From Amycolatopsis sp. NBRC 101858 (GTDB lineage: Bacteria > Actinomycetota > Actinomycetes > Mycobacteriales > Pseudonocardiaceae), in assembly GCF_030269325.1 (NCBI RefSeq), contig NZ_BSTD01000001.1, forward strand, positions 636,681 to 700,680: 64,000 nucleotides of DNA. Direction: 5' to 3'. Shown one piece after another: positions 43,666 through 51,360 of this stretch (within the stretch, counting starts at the first letter, position 1; the number at the start of each line of letters is the position of its first letter). The translations under genes were made by a program, and so were the position numbers. The notes under the pieces are model-generated. The model saw only the letters and a list, made by a program, of their open reading frames with translations. It had not been told where the DNA came from and did no database searches.

Positions 43666-44205
43666 GTGCAGCTGCACGGGAAAGTCATCACCGCCGTGCA
43701 GGTGCCGCGGGAGAGCACGGCAGGGGACATTGATGTGCTGATCGACGCTGAGGACTATCAGCGGATACTCGGAGACGAGCTCCGCAAGCTCAGGCGCAGC
43801 CGCGGGTGGACGCGCAAGGAGCTGAACCAGCACCTGCAGAGCGAGATCTCGCTGCAGACGCTGGCCACCTACGAACTGGGCACCAGACAGTGTTCCGTCG
43901 TGCGCCTGGTCGAGCTGTGCGTCGCGATGGACGAGCTGCCCCAGGACCTGCTGGCCAAGGTGCACCGCCGGGTGTTCGTCGACGAGCCCGGCCGGGTCCG
44001 CGTCGACCTGCGCAAGGTCGTCGCCGACGCCTCCCCGGAGCTGCTTCCGTTGCGCCGCTGGGCCGAGGACCGGCTCCGCCAGGCCGGCGAGCACGGGGCC
44101 GCCGAGGTCGCCCTCGACCTGCCCGCCCTGGAGCGCATGGCCGAACTGTGCGGGCTGCCGACCGTGGACCTGATCGGCCGCCTCCGCCGGTACGTCTCCC
44201 GCTGA
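43666..44205 (+). CDS. BldD-like XRE-family regulator
   Basis: DNA-binding protein of 179 residues. The XRE helix-turn-helix spans about 33-90 (LGDELRKLRRSRGWTRKELNQHL, LQTLATYELGTRQCSVVRLVELC). The C-terminal part (VRVDLRKVVADASPELLPLRRWAEDRLRQAGEHGAAEVALDLPAL) resembles that of BldD, the master regulator of actinomycete development, in length and order. BldD binds cyclic di-GMP through an RGD and RQDD signature, which I do not see here, so this looks like a paralogue that no longer senses it. GTG start close after AGGAGAGG; a later GTG is possible. Confidence 0.82.
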   Translation: MQLHGKVITAVQVPRESTAGDIDVLIDAEDYQRILGDELRKLRRSRGWTRKELNQHLQSEISLQTLATYELGTRQCSVVRLVELCVAMDELPQDLLAKVHRRVFVDEPGRVRVDLRKVVADASPELLPLRRWAEDRLRQAGEHGAAEVALDLPALERMAELCGLPTVDLIGRLRRYVSR

Positions 44206-44252
44206 TCCCCGCGGTCCCCACCGGCCTCCTCCGCCGGTGGGGACCCACCCGG

Positions 44253-45710
44253 TCAGCCGACCAGGAAGTCCTCGCGCCGCACCTTCCGCGTGTCCAGCCA
44301 GTACCGCCAGGTGAAGCCCGGCCAGATCGTCCGGTTGACGCCCTTCGCGTCCAGGTACCAGCTCTTGCAGCCCCCGCGCGTCCAGATGCCCTTCGCCAGC
44401 TTGCGCTGGATGGCGACGTTGAACCGCTCCTGCACCTCGGGCTTCGGCTCGATGGCCTTGCCCCGGGCCAGCCGCAGCGCCTCGGCGACGTAGGAGATCT
44501 GCGCCTCGATCATGAACACGACGGAGTTGTGCCCGAGACCGGTGTTCGGGCCGAGCAGGAAGAACAGGTTCGGGAAGCCGGCGACGGTGATCCCGAGGTG
44601 CGTCCGCATCCCCTCGGTCGCCCACTCCTTGCCCAGGTTGCGCCCCTCGCGCCCGACGATCTCCAGGTCGTCGAAGGCGTCGGTGACGTGGAAGCCGGTG
44701 CCGTAGACGATGACGTCGGCCTCGTGCTCGACGCCCGCGGCGTCCACGACGCTGCGCTCGCGGACCTCCTGGACGCCGTCGGTGACGACCTCGACGTTGT
44801 CCCGGGCCAGCGCCGGGTAGTAGTCGTTGGAGATGAGCACGCGCTTGCAGCCCATGGTGTAGTCCGGGGTGACCTTGCGGCGCAGCGCCGGGTCCTTGAT
44901 GGCGCCGTCGATGTTGCGCTTGGCCAGGCGCTGCCCGATCTTCATCACCCACGACTGGCCGTTGAAGCCGATCGCGCGGGCTTCGAGCAGCCAGTAGAGC
45001 AGGTTCCGGTAGGCGCGCTGGGCCGGCGGGAACGCCTTGAACAGCGCCCGCGTGCGCCCGGACATCTCGTGGTCGGCCTTCGGCATGATCCACGGCGGCG
45101 TGCGCTGGAACAGCGTCAGCTCCCCCGCCTCCGGCGCGATCTTCGGCACGAACTGGACCGCGCTGGCGCCGGTGCCGATGACGGCGACCTTCTTGCCCTT
45201 CAGGTCGACGTCGTGGCGCCACCGCGCCGAGTGGAACGCCGGGCCGGCGAAGTTCTCGATCCCCGGCAGCTCCGGGATCTGCGGCAGGTGCAGCGCCCCG
45301 ACCCCGGCGACCAGCGCGGCCGCCACGAACTCGTCGCCGTCCCTCGTGGCGACGTGCCAGCGGTTCTCGTCGGCGTCCCAGCGGGCGCCGGTCATCTCCT
45401 GCCCGAAGCGGACGAAGCGGCGCAGGTCGTGCTTGTCGGCGACCTCGCGCATGTACCGCCAGATCTCCGGCTGCGGCGAGTAGGCCCGCGACCAGCCCGG
45501 GTTCTGCTCGAAGGAGAACGAGTACATGTGCGACGGGATGTCGCACGCGCACCCGGGGTAGCTGTTGTCCCGCCACGTGCCGCCGACGTCGTGCGCCTTT
45601 TCGAGGATGACGAAGTCGTCACGCCCCTCCTTGCGCAGCTGGATCGCCATGCCGAGACCGGAGAACCCGGTCCCGACGATGACGACCCCGGTCTCCGTGC
45701 GGTTGCCCAT
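44253..45710 (-). CDS. Flavin-dependent Baeyer-Villiger-type monooxygenase
   Basis: FAD and NADPH enzyme of 485 residues that inserts oxygen beside a ketone or oxidises N or S. GTGFSGLG (13-20) binds FAD and GTGASAV (179-185) binds NADPH. The type I fingerprint FxGxxxHxxxW is present as FAGPAFHSARW at 154-164. VGGTWRDNSYPGCACDIPSHMYSFSF and YGTGFHVTD are further hallmarks. GGGAGG precedes the ATG. It diverges from a TetR gene with two palindromes in the gap, so it is probably repressed by that regulator and induced by its substrate, perhaps a steroid or aliphatic ketone. Confidence 0.92.
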   Translation of the reverse strand: MGNRTETGVVIVGTGFSGLGMAIQLRKEGRDDFVILEKAHDVGGTWRDNSYPGCACDIPSHMYSFSFEQNPGWSRAYSPQPEIWRYMREVADKHDLRRFVRFGQEMTGARWDADENRWHVATRDGDEFVAAALVAGVGALHLPQIPELPGIENFAGPAFHSARWRHDVDLKGKKVAVIGTGASAVQFVPKIAPEAGELTLFQRTPPWIMPKADHEMSGRTRALFKAFPPAQRAYRNLLYWLLEARAIGFNGQSWVMKIGQRLAKRNIDGAIKDPALRRKVTPDYTMGCKRVLISNDYYPALARDNVEVVTDGVQEVRERSVVDAAGVEHEADVIVYGTGFHVTDAFDDLEIVGREGRNLGKEWATEGMRTHLGITVAGFPNLFFLLGPNTGLGHNSVVFMIEAQISYVAEALRLARGKAIEPKPEVQERFNVAIQRKLAKGIWTRGGCKSWYLDAKGVNRTIWPGFTWRYWLDTRKVRREDFLVG

Positions 45711-45747
45711 CGCGCCTCCCGGTTTGCCTGTTACCCGTCGTCCAGCT

Positions 45748-45776
45748 TACTCAGAGTAGGTTACTACCGGTAGAGT
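45748..45776. promoter_or_regulatory. Tandem palindromes in the monooxygenase-TetR gap
   Basis: TACTC-A-GAGTA (45748-45758) and CTACCGGTAG (45764-45773) are both perfect palindromes, 16 bp apart centre to centre. TAGAGT (45771-45776) overlaps the second and fits a -10 box seven bases before GTG 45784. This is a good candidate for the TetR operator controlling both genes. Confidence 0.6.
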
Positions 45777-45783
45777 GTCGCCC

Positions 45784-46383
45784 GTGACCACCGCGAAGCG
45801 CAAGCGCATGCCCCGGGCCGAGCGGATGCGGCAGATGGTCGAGGTCGCCGAGCAGGTGTTTTCGGCCCGCGGCTACGCGGCGGCGTCCATGGACGAGATC
45901 GCCGAACTCGTGGGCGTCTCCAAGCCGATGCTCTACGAGTACTTCAACTCGAAGGAAGGCCTCCTGCTGGCCTGCATCCGCGAGTCACGCTCGGTCCTGC
46001 GCGAGGTCACCGAACAGGCCACAGTCGGCGCGGAGACCGCCGAGGACGCACTGCGCCGCGGCCTGCTGGCCTTCTTCGTCTTCATCCGCGAACGACGCGA
46101 GGCGTGGTCGCTCCTGCGGCACGAGATGGCGCTGATCGGCACGCCGGCCGCCGACGAGGTCGAGGAGACCCGGCGCCAGCAGACCGACCTGATCGCCGCC
46201 CTGATGAGCGGCCACTTCGACAGCGGCGACGACCTGCGGGCCGAAGCCGCCGCGGAATTCGTCGTCGGCGCCTGCGAACGGCTCGCGATCTGGTGCGAAC
46301 GACACGATGAGGTGAGCCCCGAAATGGCCACCGAATACGCCATGGACGTGCTGTGGAGCGGCCTCCGGCACCGTGCACGGTAA
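45784..46383 (+). CDS. TetR-family regulator
   Basis: Regulator of 199 residues from GTG 45784, which lies seven bases after a TAGAGT box and would be leaderless; an in-frame GTG at 45775 would add three residues. The helix-turn-helix is at about 10-60 (RMRQMVEVAEQVFSARGYAAASMDEIAELVGVSKPMLYEYFNSKEGLLL). The ligand domain is all-helical. It diverges from the monooxygenase gene, the usual position for its own target. The ligand is probably the monooxygenase substrate. Confidence 0.93.
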   Translation: MTTAKRKRMPRAERMRQMVEVAEQVFSARGYAAASMDEIAELVGVSKPMLYEYFNSKEGLLLACIRESRSVLREVTEQATVGAETAEDALRRGLLAFFVFIRERREAWSLLRHEMALIGTPAADEVEETRRQQTDLIAALMSGHFDSGDDLRAEAAAEFVVGACERLAIWCERHDEVSPEMATEYAMDVLWSGLRHRAR

Positions 46384-46592
46384 CCTGCGCGTGCATTAGG
46401 CCATTCGGTCGTTACTCAGCGCTGTCGTGTCGTGTGACACAGAGTTGCTCTACGGTACTCAAGACACGGTAGAAAGTGTGCTGGACCTTCACGGCCGAGA
46501 GGGGGCGCGGCAGCGCGGTTCCGAAAAGCAGCGTCATGGAATCGCACCGACCGCGTCACGGTTGTGAAGGCATGGAGAGGGGCGTGAGGCAG

Positions 46593-47045
46593 ATGGTGGA
46601 AGCGATCACGGCGACGTACGTCCAAGAGGACGCCGACTGGGCGATCACGGTCAGCGGCCGCGGCAAGGAGCTGACCGCCCGCGCACCCGGCATCATCGCC
46701 GCGCGCGACCGAGCCGACCAGCTGGTGGAGGAACTCGGCGGCGACGGCAGGAACACCGTCGTGCACCTGCTCAACGGCAGCGCGCTCGACTTCACCCAGA
46801 CATACATGACGGCCCGGCTGACGCTCCCGAAGCAAGCGCCACTCGAGGTCCCGCCGCCCGGCAGCGTGCCGAAGCAGCAGACCACCGAGAAAGCCCCGGA
46901 CACCACCCCGGCGCCGGCAGCGCCGGCCGCCGAGAAGAAGCCGGCGCTGCCCCCGAGCAAACAGCTCCCCAAAGCAGTCGAGGAGAGCAAACCGGCCGCC
47001 GAGCCGGCCCCAGCCGCCGAGAAAGCGGCCGAGGCCCGCGCCTAG
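46593..47045 (+). CDS. Small protein with Pro/Ala/Lys-rich tail, unknown
   Basis: Protein of about 150 residues. The first 75 (VEAITATYVQEDADWAITVSGRGKELTARAPGIIAARDRADQLVEEL, then TVVHLLNGSALDFTQTYMTARL) look like a compact alpha/beta domain. The rest is a disordered stretch of Pro, Ala, Lys and Glu. Two starts are possible, ATG 46572 or ATG 46593; GAGAGGGG suits the second. No signal or membrane segment. It ends 2 bp before the convergent DUF3618 gene. I do not recognise a function. Confidence 0.7.
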   Translation: MVEAITATYVQEDADWAITVSGRGKELTARAPGIIAARDRADQLVEELGGDGRNTVVHLLNGSALDFTQTYMTARLTLPKQAPLEVPPPGSVPKQQTTEKAPDTTPAPAAPAAEKKPALPPSKQLPKAVEESKPAAEPAPAAEKAAEARA

Positions 47046-47047
47046 CG

Positions 47048-47269
47048 CTACTTGAGCAGCTTGCGCACCAACAGGACGAGCACGAGGATGCCCCCGCCGA
47101 TCAGCGGGTACTTGACCTTCGGATTGTCCAGCTTGGCACGCAGGCCGTCCTTCGCCGACTCCGCCAGCTTCTTCGGGTCGGCCTTGACGGTCAGCTGATC
47201 CAGCGTCGCGGCCAAGGCCGTCCTGGCCTGCTCGATCTCACGCTCGATCGTCTCGGGATCGCGGGCCAC
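47048..47269 (-). CDS. DUF3618 membrane protein
   Basis: Protein of 73 residues: a charged helix (DPETIEREIEQARTALAATLDQLTVKADPKKLAE) followed by one membrane segment at the C-terminus (YPLIGGGILVLVLLV) and a basic end. This is the DUF3618 pattern, common in actinobacteria and resembling small ElaB/YqjD-type membrane-anchored proteins. GTG 47269 has GAGGAGG four bases upstream. It lies just before the tRNA, on the opposite strand. Confidence 0.88.
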   Translation of the reverse strand: MARDPETIEREIEQARTALAATLDQLTVKADPKKLAESAKDGLRAKLDNPKVKYPLIGGGILVLVLLVRKLLK

Positions 47270-47367
47270 GTGTCCTCCTCGCCGCAGGGACTTCCACAAC
47301 CCAACTTAGTCGACCGCCCCACCGCCGCCGCACCGGCCACGCCGCACGCTACGCTTCCGGATGCTGA

Positions 47368-47441
47368 GGGCCCGTAGCCCAATTGGCAGAGGCACACGGT
47401 TTAGGTCCGTGCCAGTGAGAGTTCGAGTCTCTCCGGGCCCA
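47368..47441 (+). tRNA. tRNA with anticodon UAG (Leu, CUA), class I shape
   Basis: A 74-nt cloverleaf. Acceptor arms GGGCCCG and CGGGCCC pair over 7 bp, the anticodon stem is CACGG with CCGTG, the loop TTTAGGT gives anticodon UAG, and the T arm is GAGAG-TTCGAGT-CTCTC. The discriminator base is A and CCA is not encoded. The D stem pairs over 3 bp (GCC with GGC). The variable region is only about 5 nt (CCAGT), while tRNA-Leu is expected to carry a long variable arm. Leu identity is therefore only from the anticodon. Confidence 0.85.
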
Positions 47442-47502
47442 CTCGCTTCAGTCCTTGCTCGGCGCTTCGCGCCTGCGCCGGACTTTCGCTTCGTCGTCTT
47501 CT

Positions 47503-47521
47503 CTGGGGGTGCAACCCCCAG
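47503..47521. terminator. Hairpin terminator or repeat element after the tRNA
   Basis: CTGGGGGT-GCA-ACCCCCAG is a perfect 8-bp stem with a 3-nt loop, 62 bp past the tRNA and 41 bp before the stop of the convergent gene. To my knowledge, similar GGGGGTGCAACCCCC strings recur between genes in this bacterial family, so it may also be a dispersed repeat. Confidence 0.7.
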
Positions 47522-47561
47522 ACCCCGCCCGGCGGGCTTCGCCCCCGGACCCCCTTCGTGG

Positions 47562-48413
47562 TCACCTTTGGCTTGTTGGCTGCCAGTTTTCGGTTGCGTA
47601 CGCCTTCAGCGTTCGGGGTTTTCTGCCTGTCAGGTGCTCGAAGTCGTTCGTCAGCTCGGTGAATACTCCTGCTCGGACCAAGGTGAACAGGTGCAGCATG
47701 TGGTTTATCCATGCTTCGGGGCGGCCTGATCTTGCGAAGTGCCTGCGGTGCTCTTCCTCCGTTGCGTCTTTGTGGTGGATGGGGCGGCCTGATGTCTCTG
47801 CCAGGACCTCTGCGACCTCTCCGAAGGTCAGCTGCTCTGGGCCTGTGATCGTGTAGCTGCGGCCTTCGTGGCCCTTGGTGGTCAGGACCTTCACCGCCGC
47901 CTCTGCCAGGTCGCGGGTGTCCGTGAAGCCGACCCTGGTTTTGCCGCTTCCTGCGTAGAGCTCGTTCTTCTCGCGTAGGGCCCTTGCGAAGACCCACTCG
48001 TCCTCGTCGAAGTTCTGCATGAACCAGCTTGGGCGGAGGATCGTCCACTGCTTGCCTGAGTGCTGGACTGCCAGCTCTACCGCTCGGCGGGGTGCGTGGT
48101 CCGGGGTTCGGTCGACTCCTGCCGCTGACATCAAGACCACCTGTCTCACCTGCGGGATCGTGGCCAGGAAGCTCTTGATGATTGCCGCTGCCTTGTCGTC
48201 GCTGTCCAGGCCTTTCAGGAACACCGTCTCCGCCCTGCCCACCGCTGGTGCCCAGGTCCTCTTGTCGTACCAGTCGAACCGCACCGGGGTTGCCCCGGCG
48301 GTTGGCTGGGCGGGGTGGCGGCTTGCTGCCCGGATCGGTACCTCCGCCTCCGTCAGTGCCTCTGCCACTCTGCGGCCGGCCTTGCCTGTTGCTCCTTCGA
48401 TCCACACCGTCAT
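47562..48413 (-). CDS. NmrA-like NAD(P)-binding protein
   Basis: Rossmann-fold protein of 283 residues of the atypical SDR (NmrA/NAD(P)H azoreductase-like) type. GATGKAGRRV at 7-16 binds the dinucleotide, LMSAAGVDRTPDHAPRRAVE and TILRPSWFMQNF follow the usual order, and ITGPEQLTFGEVAEVLAE is the C-terminal substrate part. The codon use stands out: many codons end in A (GCA, CCA, AGA, GGA), unlike other genes here. It diverges from an AraC gene that probably controls it. Role may be redox sensing or quinone reduction. Confidence 0.88.
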   Translation of the reverse strand: MTVWIEGATGKAGRRVAEALTEAEVPIRAASRHPAQPTAGATPVRFDWYDKRTWAPAVGRAETVFLKGLDSDDKAAAIIKSFLATIPQVRQVVLMSAAGVDRTPDHAPRRAVELAVQHSGKQWTILRPSWFMQNFDEDEWVFARALREKNELYAGSGKTRVGFTDTRDLAEAAVKVLTTKGHEGRSYTITGPEQLTFGEVAEVLAETSGRPIHHKDATEEEHRRHFARSGRPEAWINHMLHLFTLVRAGVFTELTNDFEHLTGRKPRTLKAYATENWQPTSQR

Positions 48414-48455
48414 CTCTTCAAGTTAGGGATCTTTGGTGAGACGGTGAATGGCTCA

Positions 48456-48491
48456 AACGCGCGTTGTGTTGTCCCAGCGTCTCGCTAGGGT
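48456..48491 (+). promoter_or_regulatory. Promoter region of the AraC gene with palindrome
   Basis: TAGGGT (48486-48491) lies 6 bases before GTG 48498 and TTGTGT (48464-48469) is a possible -35 with a 16-bp spacer. AACGCGCGTT (48456-48465) is a perfect 10-bp palindrome touching the -35. GAGACG and CGTCTC arms enclose the segment. Confidence 0.45.
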
Positions 48492-48497
48492 GGGCCT

Positions 48498-49424
48498 GTG
48501 GATGTACTTGCGGATGTTCTTGCCGCCCTGCGTGCCGGTACGCCCGTTGCCGCTCACACCGAGGCCTGTGCGCCTTGGGGGCTGCGGTTCGATCACACCA
48601 CCGGTGCCGCCTTTCACGTTGTGCTGGCCGGTACCGCCTGGCTGGCTCCGCTGGTTGGGGGTCCGGAGTTCGAGCCGGTTGCGCTCGGGGCGGGGGATGT
48701 CGTCCTGCTCGGCCGGGGGGTTCCGCACGCCATGACCTCTGCGCCCGGCGCCGCTCTGGTCGACTTCCGGCCTACGCGTCCTTCGCCCGCTACGCCCTTC
48801 GGGCGCGTCTCGCTCCCTGGCTCCGGGGCCCGCGCGACGATCGTCTGCGGGGCCTACCGGTTGCGGCGGCATCGGCCGCACCCGCTCCTGCGAGACCTGC
48901 CCGAGGTCGTGCACCTGCCCGCCGTGCCCGGTCGGCATCCCGGGCTGCGCGCGATGGTGCAGCTCCTCGGCGACGAGCTCGACGCGCACCCGCCCGGGGC
49001 CGCCGTCGTGGCGCCCTCGCTGGTCGACGCCCTGCTCGTCTACATGCTCCGCGCCTGGCTGAGCGAGACCGCCGGCGCGCCCGGGTGGTCGGGTGCCCTC
49101 GCCGATCCCGTGACGGCCCGGGCACTGGCCGCGATCCACAGCGACCCGGCCCGCGCCTGGACCGTCGAACAGCTCGGTGCCGCCGCCGGCCTGTCCCGCG
49201 CCGCGTTCGCCCGGCGGTTCACCGCCCTCGTCGGCGAGCCGCCGCTGACCTACCTCACCCGCTGGCGGATGACGACCGCCGCGCGGCTCCTCCGCGACAC
49301 CGACAAGCCGCTGGCGCAAGTGGCCACCGCCGTCGGGTACGGGTCGGCGTTCGCCTTCGCCAAAGCCTTCCGGCGCGAGTACGCGACGACCCCCGGTGGC
49401 TACCGCGGCGCCACGCTCAGCTGA
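48498..49424 (+). CDS. AraC-family regulator with cupin domain
   Basis: Regulator of 308 residues. The N-terminal cupin (about 20-180: HVVLAGTAWLAPLVGG, ALGAGDVVLLGRGVPHAM) binds the effector, and the C-terminal AraC domain (about 205-305) has two helix-turn-helix parts (WTVEQLGAAAGLSRAAFARRF, PLAQVATAVGYGSAFAFAKAFRREY). This cupin_6 architecture often regulates an adjacent reductase, here the divergent NmrA-like gene. It is likely leaderless at GTG 48498. Its first third is rich in T-ended codons, unlike the rest. It overlaps the next convergent gene by 8 bp. Confidence 0.92.
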   Translation: MDVLADVLAALRAGTPVAAHTEACAPWGLRFDHTTGAAFHVVLAGTAWLAPLVGGPEFEPVALGAGDVVLLGRGVPHAMTSAPGAALVDFRPTRPSPATPFGRVSLPGSGARATIVCGAYRLRRHRPHPLLRDLPEVVHLPAVPGRHPGLRAMVQLLGDELDAHPPGAAVVAPSLVDALLVYMLRAWLSETAGAPGWSGALADPVTARALAAIHSDPARAWTVEQLGAAAGLSRAAFARRFTALVGEPPLTYLTRWRMTTAARLLRDTDKPLAQVATAVGYGSAFAFAKAFRREYATTPGGYRGATLS

Positions 49425-50364
49425 GTTCGACCGAAACGCGCGGGGCCAGCGCGCGCAGGAAGTCGGCCGCGTCGAAGATCTCCCCCGCCGTCGCGACGCC
49501 CTTCGCCGTCGTCCGTCCACTCAGGATCCGGTCCACCGCTTCGACCGCGAGCGGCGCGCTGACCGCGTAGATGTCCTCCCCGCGGGCGACGGCCCGGCGC
49601 TCTTCGCCGCCGGCGCGCACCACGACGTCGACCACGAAGCTCTCGGCCGAGTCGCGCTCGGCGGCCGCCGCCAGGCCGTTCGCCGCGTCGACCGTCAGGT
49701 ACGACGTCACGGACGGAACCGCCAGGTGACGCGGGATCGTCACGATGTCGGCCATCGAGAACTCGCCGAGCACCGGCCGCGTGCCGAGCGGCTCGGGGAA
49801 CGCCCACTCCAGCGTCGGCAAGGCGTCGTCGCGGTGCTCCAGCCGCCCGCCCGCGAACCGGATGCGCTTGCTGCCCCGGCGTTCCCGGGACACCCGCCCG
49901 GCCGCGAGGGTCCCGGGCGTCGGGTGCCAGCCGCTCAGCCCGTACGCGACGTGGATCTCCTCCGCCGCCGTCCAGTCGGCCATCGCCGCGGTGGCCAGCA
50001 GGTCGCCCAGGCCGCCGAAGAACGCCATCGCGGGCACCACCACGGTGTCGACGTCCAGCGCGAAGGTGTCGAGGTTGGCTTCGATCTCGGCCGCGACATC
50101 CACGTACGGGACGCCGGCGCGGGCCGCGGCCTCGACCACCGGGATGGCCGTCGCCGCGAACGGGCCCGCGCAGTTGATCACGGCCGCTACGCCGTCCAGC
50201 GCGCGATCGAGCGACGCCGGGTCGTCGACCGACGCCGGCCGTCCGCCCGGCAGCCGGGCCGCGTCGCGGCCGGACAGAATGGGTTCGAAGCCGCGTCTGC
50301 GCAGCTCAGCCACGACGAAGCGCCCTGTGTGGCCGTAGGCGCCGTACACCAGTACCGAAGTCAT
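49417..50364 (-). CDS. Saccharopine-dehydrogenase-like / trans-acting enoyl reductase-type protein
   Basis: NAD(P)-binding protein of 315 residues. VYGAYGHTGRFVVAELRRRG at 6-25 is the Rossmann loop, VINCAGPFAATAIPVVEAAARAGVPYVDVAAE the conserved second part; both fit the saccharopine dehydrogenase-like family that includes the mycobacterial trans-acting enoyl reductase. Its actual substrate is unknown. ATG 50364 has GAGG nine bases upstream. It diverges from a GlxA-type AraC gene, likely its regulator. Confidence 0.88.
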   Translation of the reverse strand: MTSVLVYGAYGHTGRFVVAELRRRGFEPILSGRDAARLPGGRPASVDDPASLDRALDGVAAVINCAGPFAATAIPVVEAAARAGVPYVDVAAEIEANLDTFALDVDTVVVPAMAFFGGLGDLLATAAMADWTAAEEIHVAYGLSGWHPTPGTLAAGRVSRERRGSKRIRFAGGRLEHRDDALPTLEWAFPEPLGTRPVLGEFSMADIVTIPRHLAVPSVTSYLTVDAANGLAAAAERDSAESFVVDVVVRAGGEERRAVARGEDIYAVSAPLAVEAVDRILSGRTTAKGVATAGEIFDAADFLRALAPRVSVELS

Positions 50365-50400
50365 GACGCCATCCTCGCGACGGTTTCGCTTCGGTGACAG

Positions 50401-50435
50401 TGTCCGGAACGACGGGATGCGTACACTTTCGGACA
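50401..50435 (+). promoter_or_regulatory. Inverted repeat around the GlxA-type gene -10 box
   Basis: TGTCCG (50401-50406) and CGGACA (50430-50435) form a perfect 6-bp inverted repeat that encloses TACACT (50422-50427), a -10 box seven bases before ATG 50435. A leaderless transcript blocked by its own product is a plausible reading. Confidence 0.4.
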
Positions 50436-51352
50436 TGCACGCAGTCGCGCTGGCCGCCACCGACGGGATGCTGTCGTTCGAGCTGACGATCGCGTCCGAG
50501 GTCTTCGGCGAGGATCCGCGGTACGACTTCGCCGTGTGCGGCTCCGGCCCGGTGCGGGTCGGCCGGTTCCTCCTGGACCCCGACGACGGGCTCGACCGGC
50601 TGGCGCGCGCCGGCACGGTGCTCGTGCCCGGCTGGGCCGACGTCGACGCGGACCCGCCGCCCGACCTGATCGAGGCGGTGCGGGCGGCGCACGCGGCCGG
50701 CGCGCGCGTGGCGTCCCTCTGCACGGGCGCGTTCGTGCTGGCCGCGGCCGGGCTGCTGGACGGGCTCCGCGCGACGACGCACTGGGCGCACACCGGCGTC
50801 CTCGCCGCCCGGTTCCCGCGGGTCACGGTGGACCCGGACGTGCTGTACGTGGACAACGGCAGCGTGCTGACGTCGGCGGGCAAGGCCGCGGCGATGGACC
50901 TGTGCCTGCACCTGGTCCGCGCCGACCACGGCCCGGCGGCGGCCAACGCGGTCGCCCGCCGCCTGGTGGTGCCCCCGCACCGGGCGGGCGGCCAGGCCCA
51001 GTACGTGTCGGCCCCGGTCCCCGCCCGCGACGACCACCCGCTCGCGGAGCTGCTCCCGTGGATCACCGCCCGGCTCGACCAGCCGCTGACGGTGGAGGAC
51101 CTGGCCCGCCAGGCGAAGGTCAGCACCCGCCACCTGACCCGCCACTTCCACGCGGCGACGGGCACAACGCCGCTGCAGTGGCTGCTGGTCCAGCGGATCC
51201 GCCGCGCGCAGGAACTGCTGGAGCGGACGGACTCGGGGATCGACACGATCGCGGCGGCGGTCGGCATGGGCACGGCGACGACGTTGCGCAGGCACTTCAA
51301 CCGCACGGTGGGCGTGCCCCCGGACACCTACCGGCGCACCTTCCGCGGTTAG
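50435..51352 (+). CDS. GlxA-type AraC regulator (DJ-1/PfpI domain)
   Basis: Regulator of 305 residues. A DJ-1/PfpI-like domain (about 5-170) with ASLCTGAFVLAAAGLLDGLRATTHW, where the Cys stands in the nucleophile-elbow position, is followed by an AraC DNA-binding domain (about 205-300: LTVEDLARQAKVSTRHLTRHFHAATG, DTIAAAVGMGTATTLRRHF). Such proteins sense amines or choline-like signals in several bacteria. ATG 50435 is chosen as the leaderless start. It diverges from the saccharopine-dehydrogenase-like gene. Confidence 0.93.
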   Translation: MHAVALAATDGMLSFELTIASEVFGEDPRYDFAVCGSGPVRVGRFLLDPDDGLDRLARAGTVLVPGWADVDADPPPDLIEAVRAAHAAGARVASLCTGAFVLAAAGLLDGLRATTHWAHTGVLAARFPRVTVDPDVLYVDNGSVLTSAGKAAAMDLCLHLVRADHGPAAANAVARRLVVPPHRAGGQAQYVSAPVPARDDHPLAELLPWITARLDQPLTVEDLARQAKVSTRHLTRHFHAATGTTPLQWLLVQRIRRAQELLERTDSGIDTIAAAVGMGTATTLRRHFNRTVGVPPDTYRRTFRG

Positions 51353-51360
51353 GGTTCGCC

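Noticed and set aside
47368..48413. Integrated element using the tRNA as attachment site
   Set aside because: No integrase, no second copy of the tRNA 3' end and no phage or plasmid genes were seen; only the base bias is unusual.
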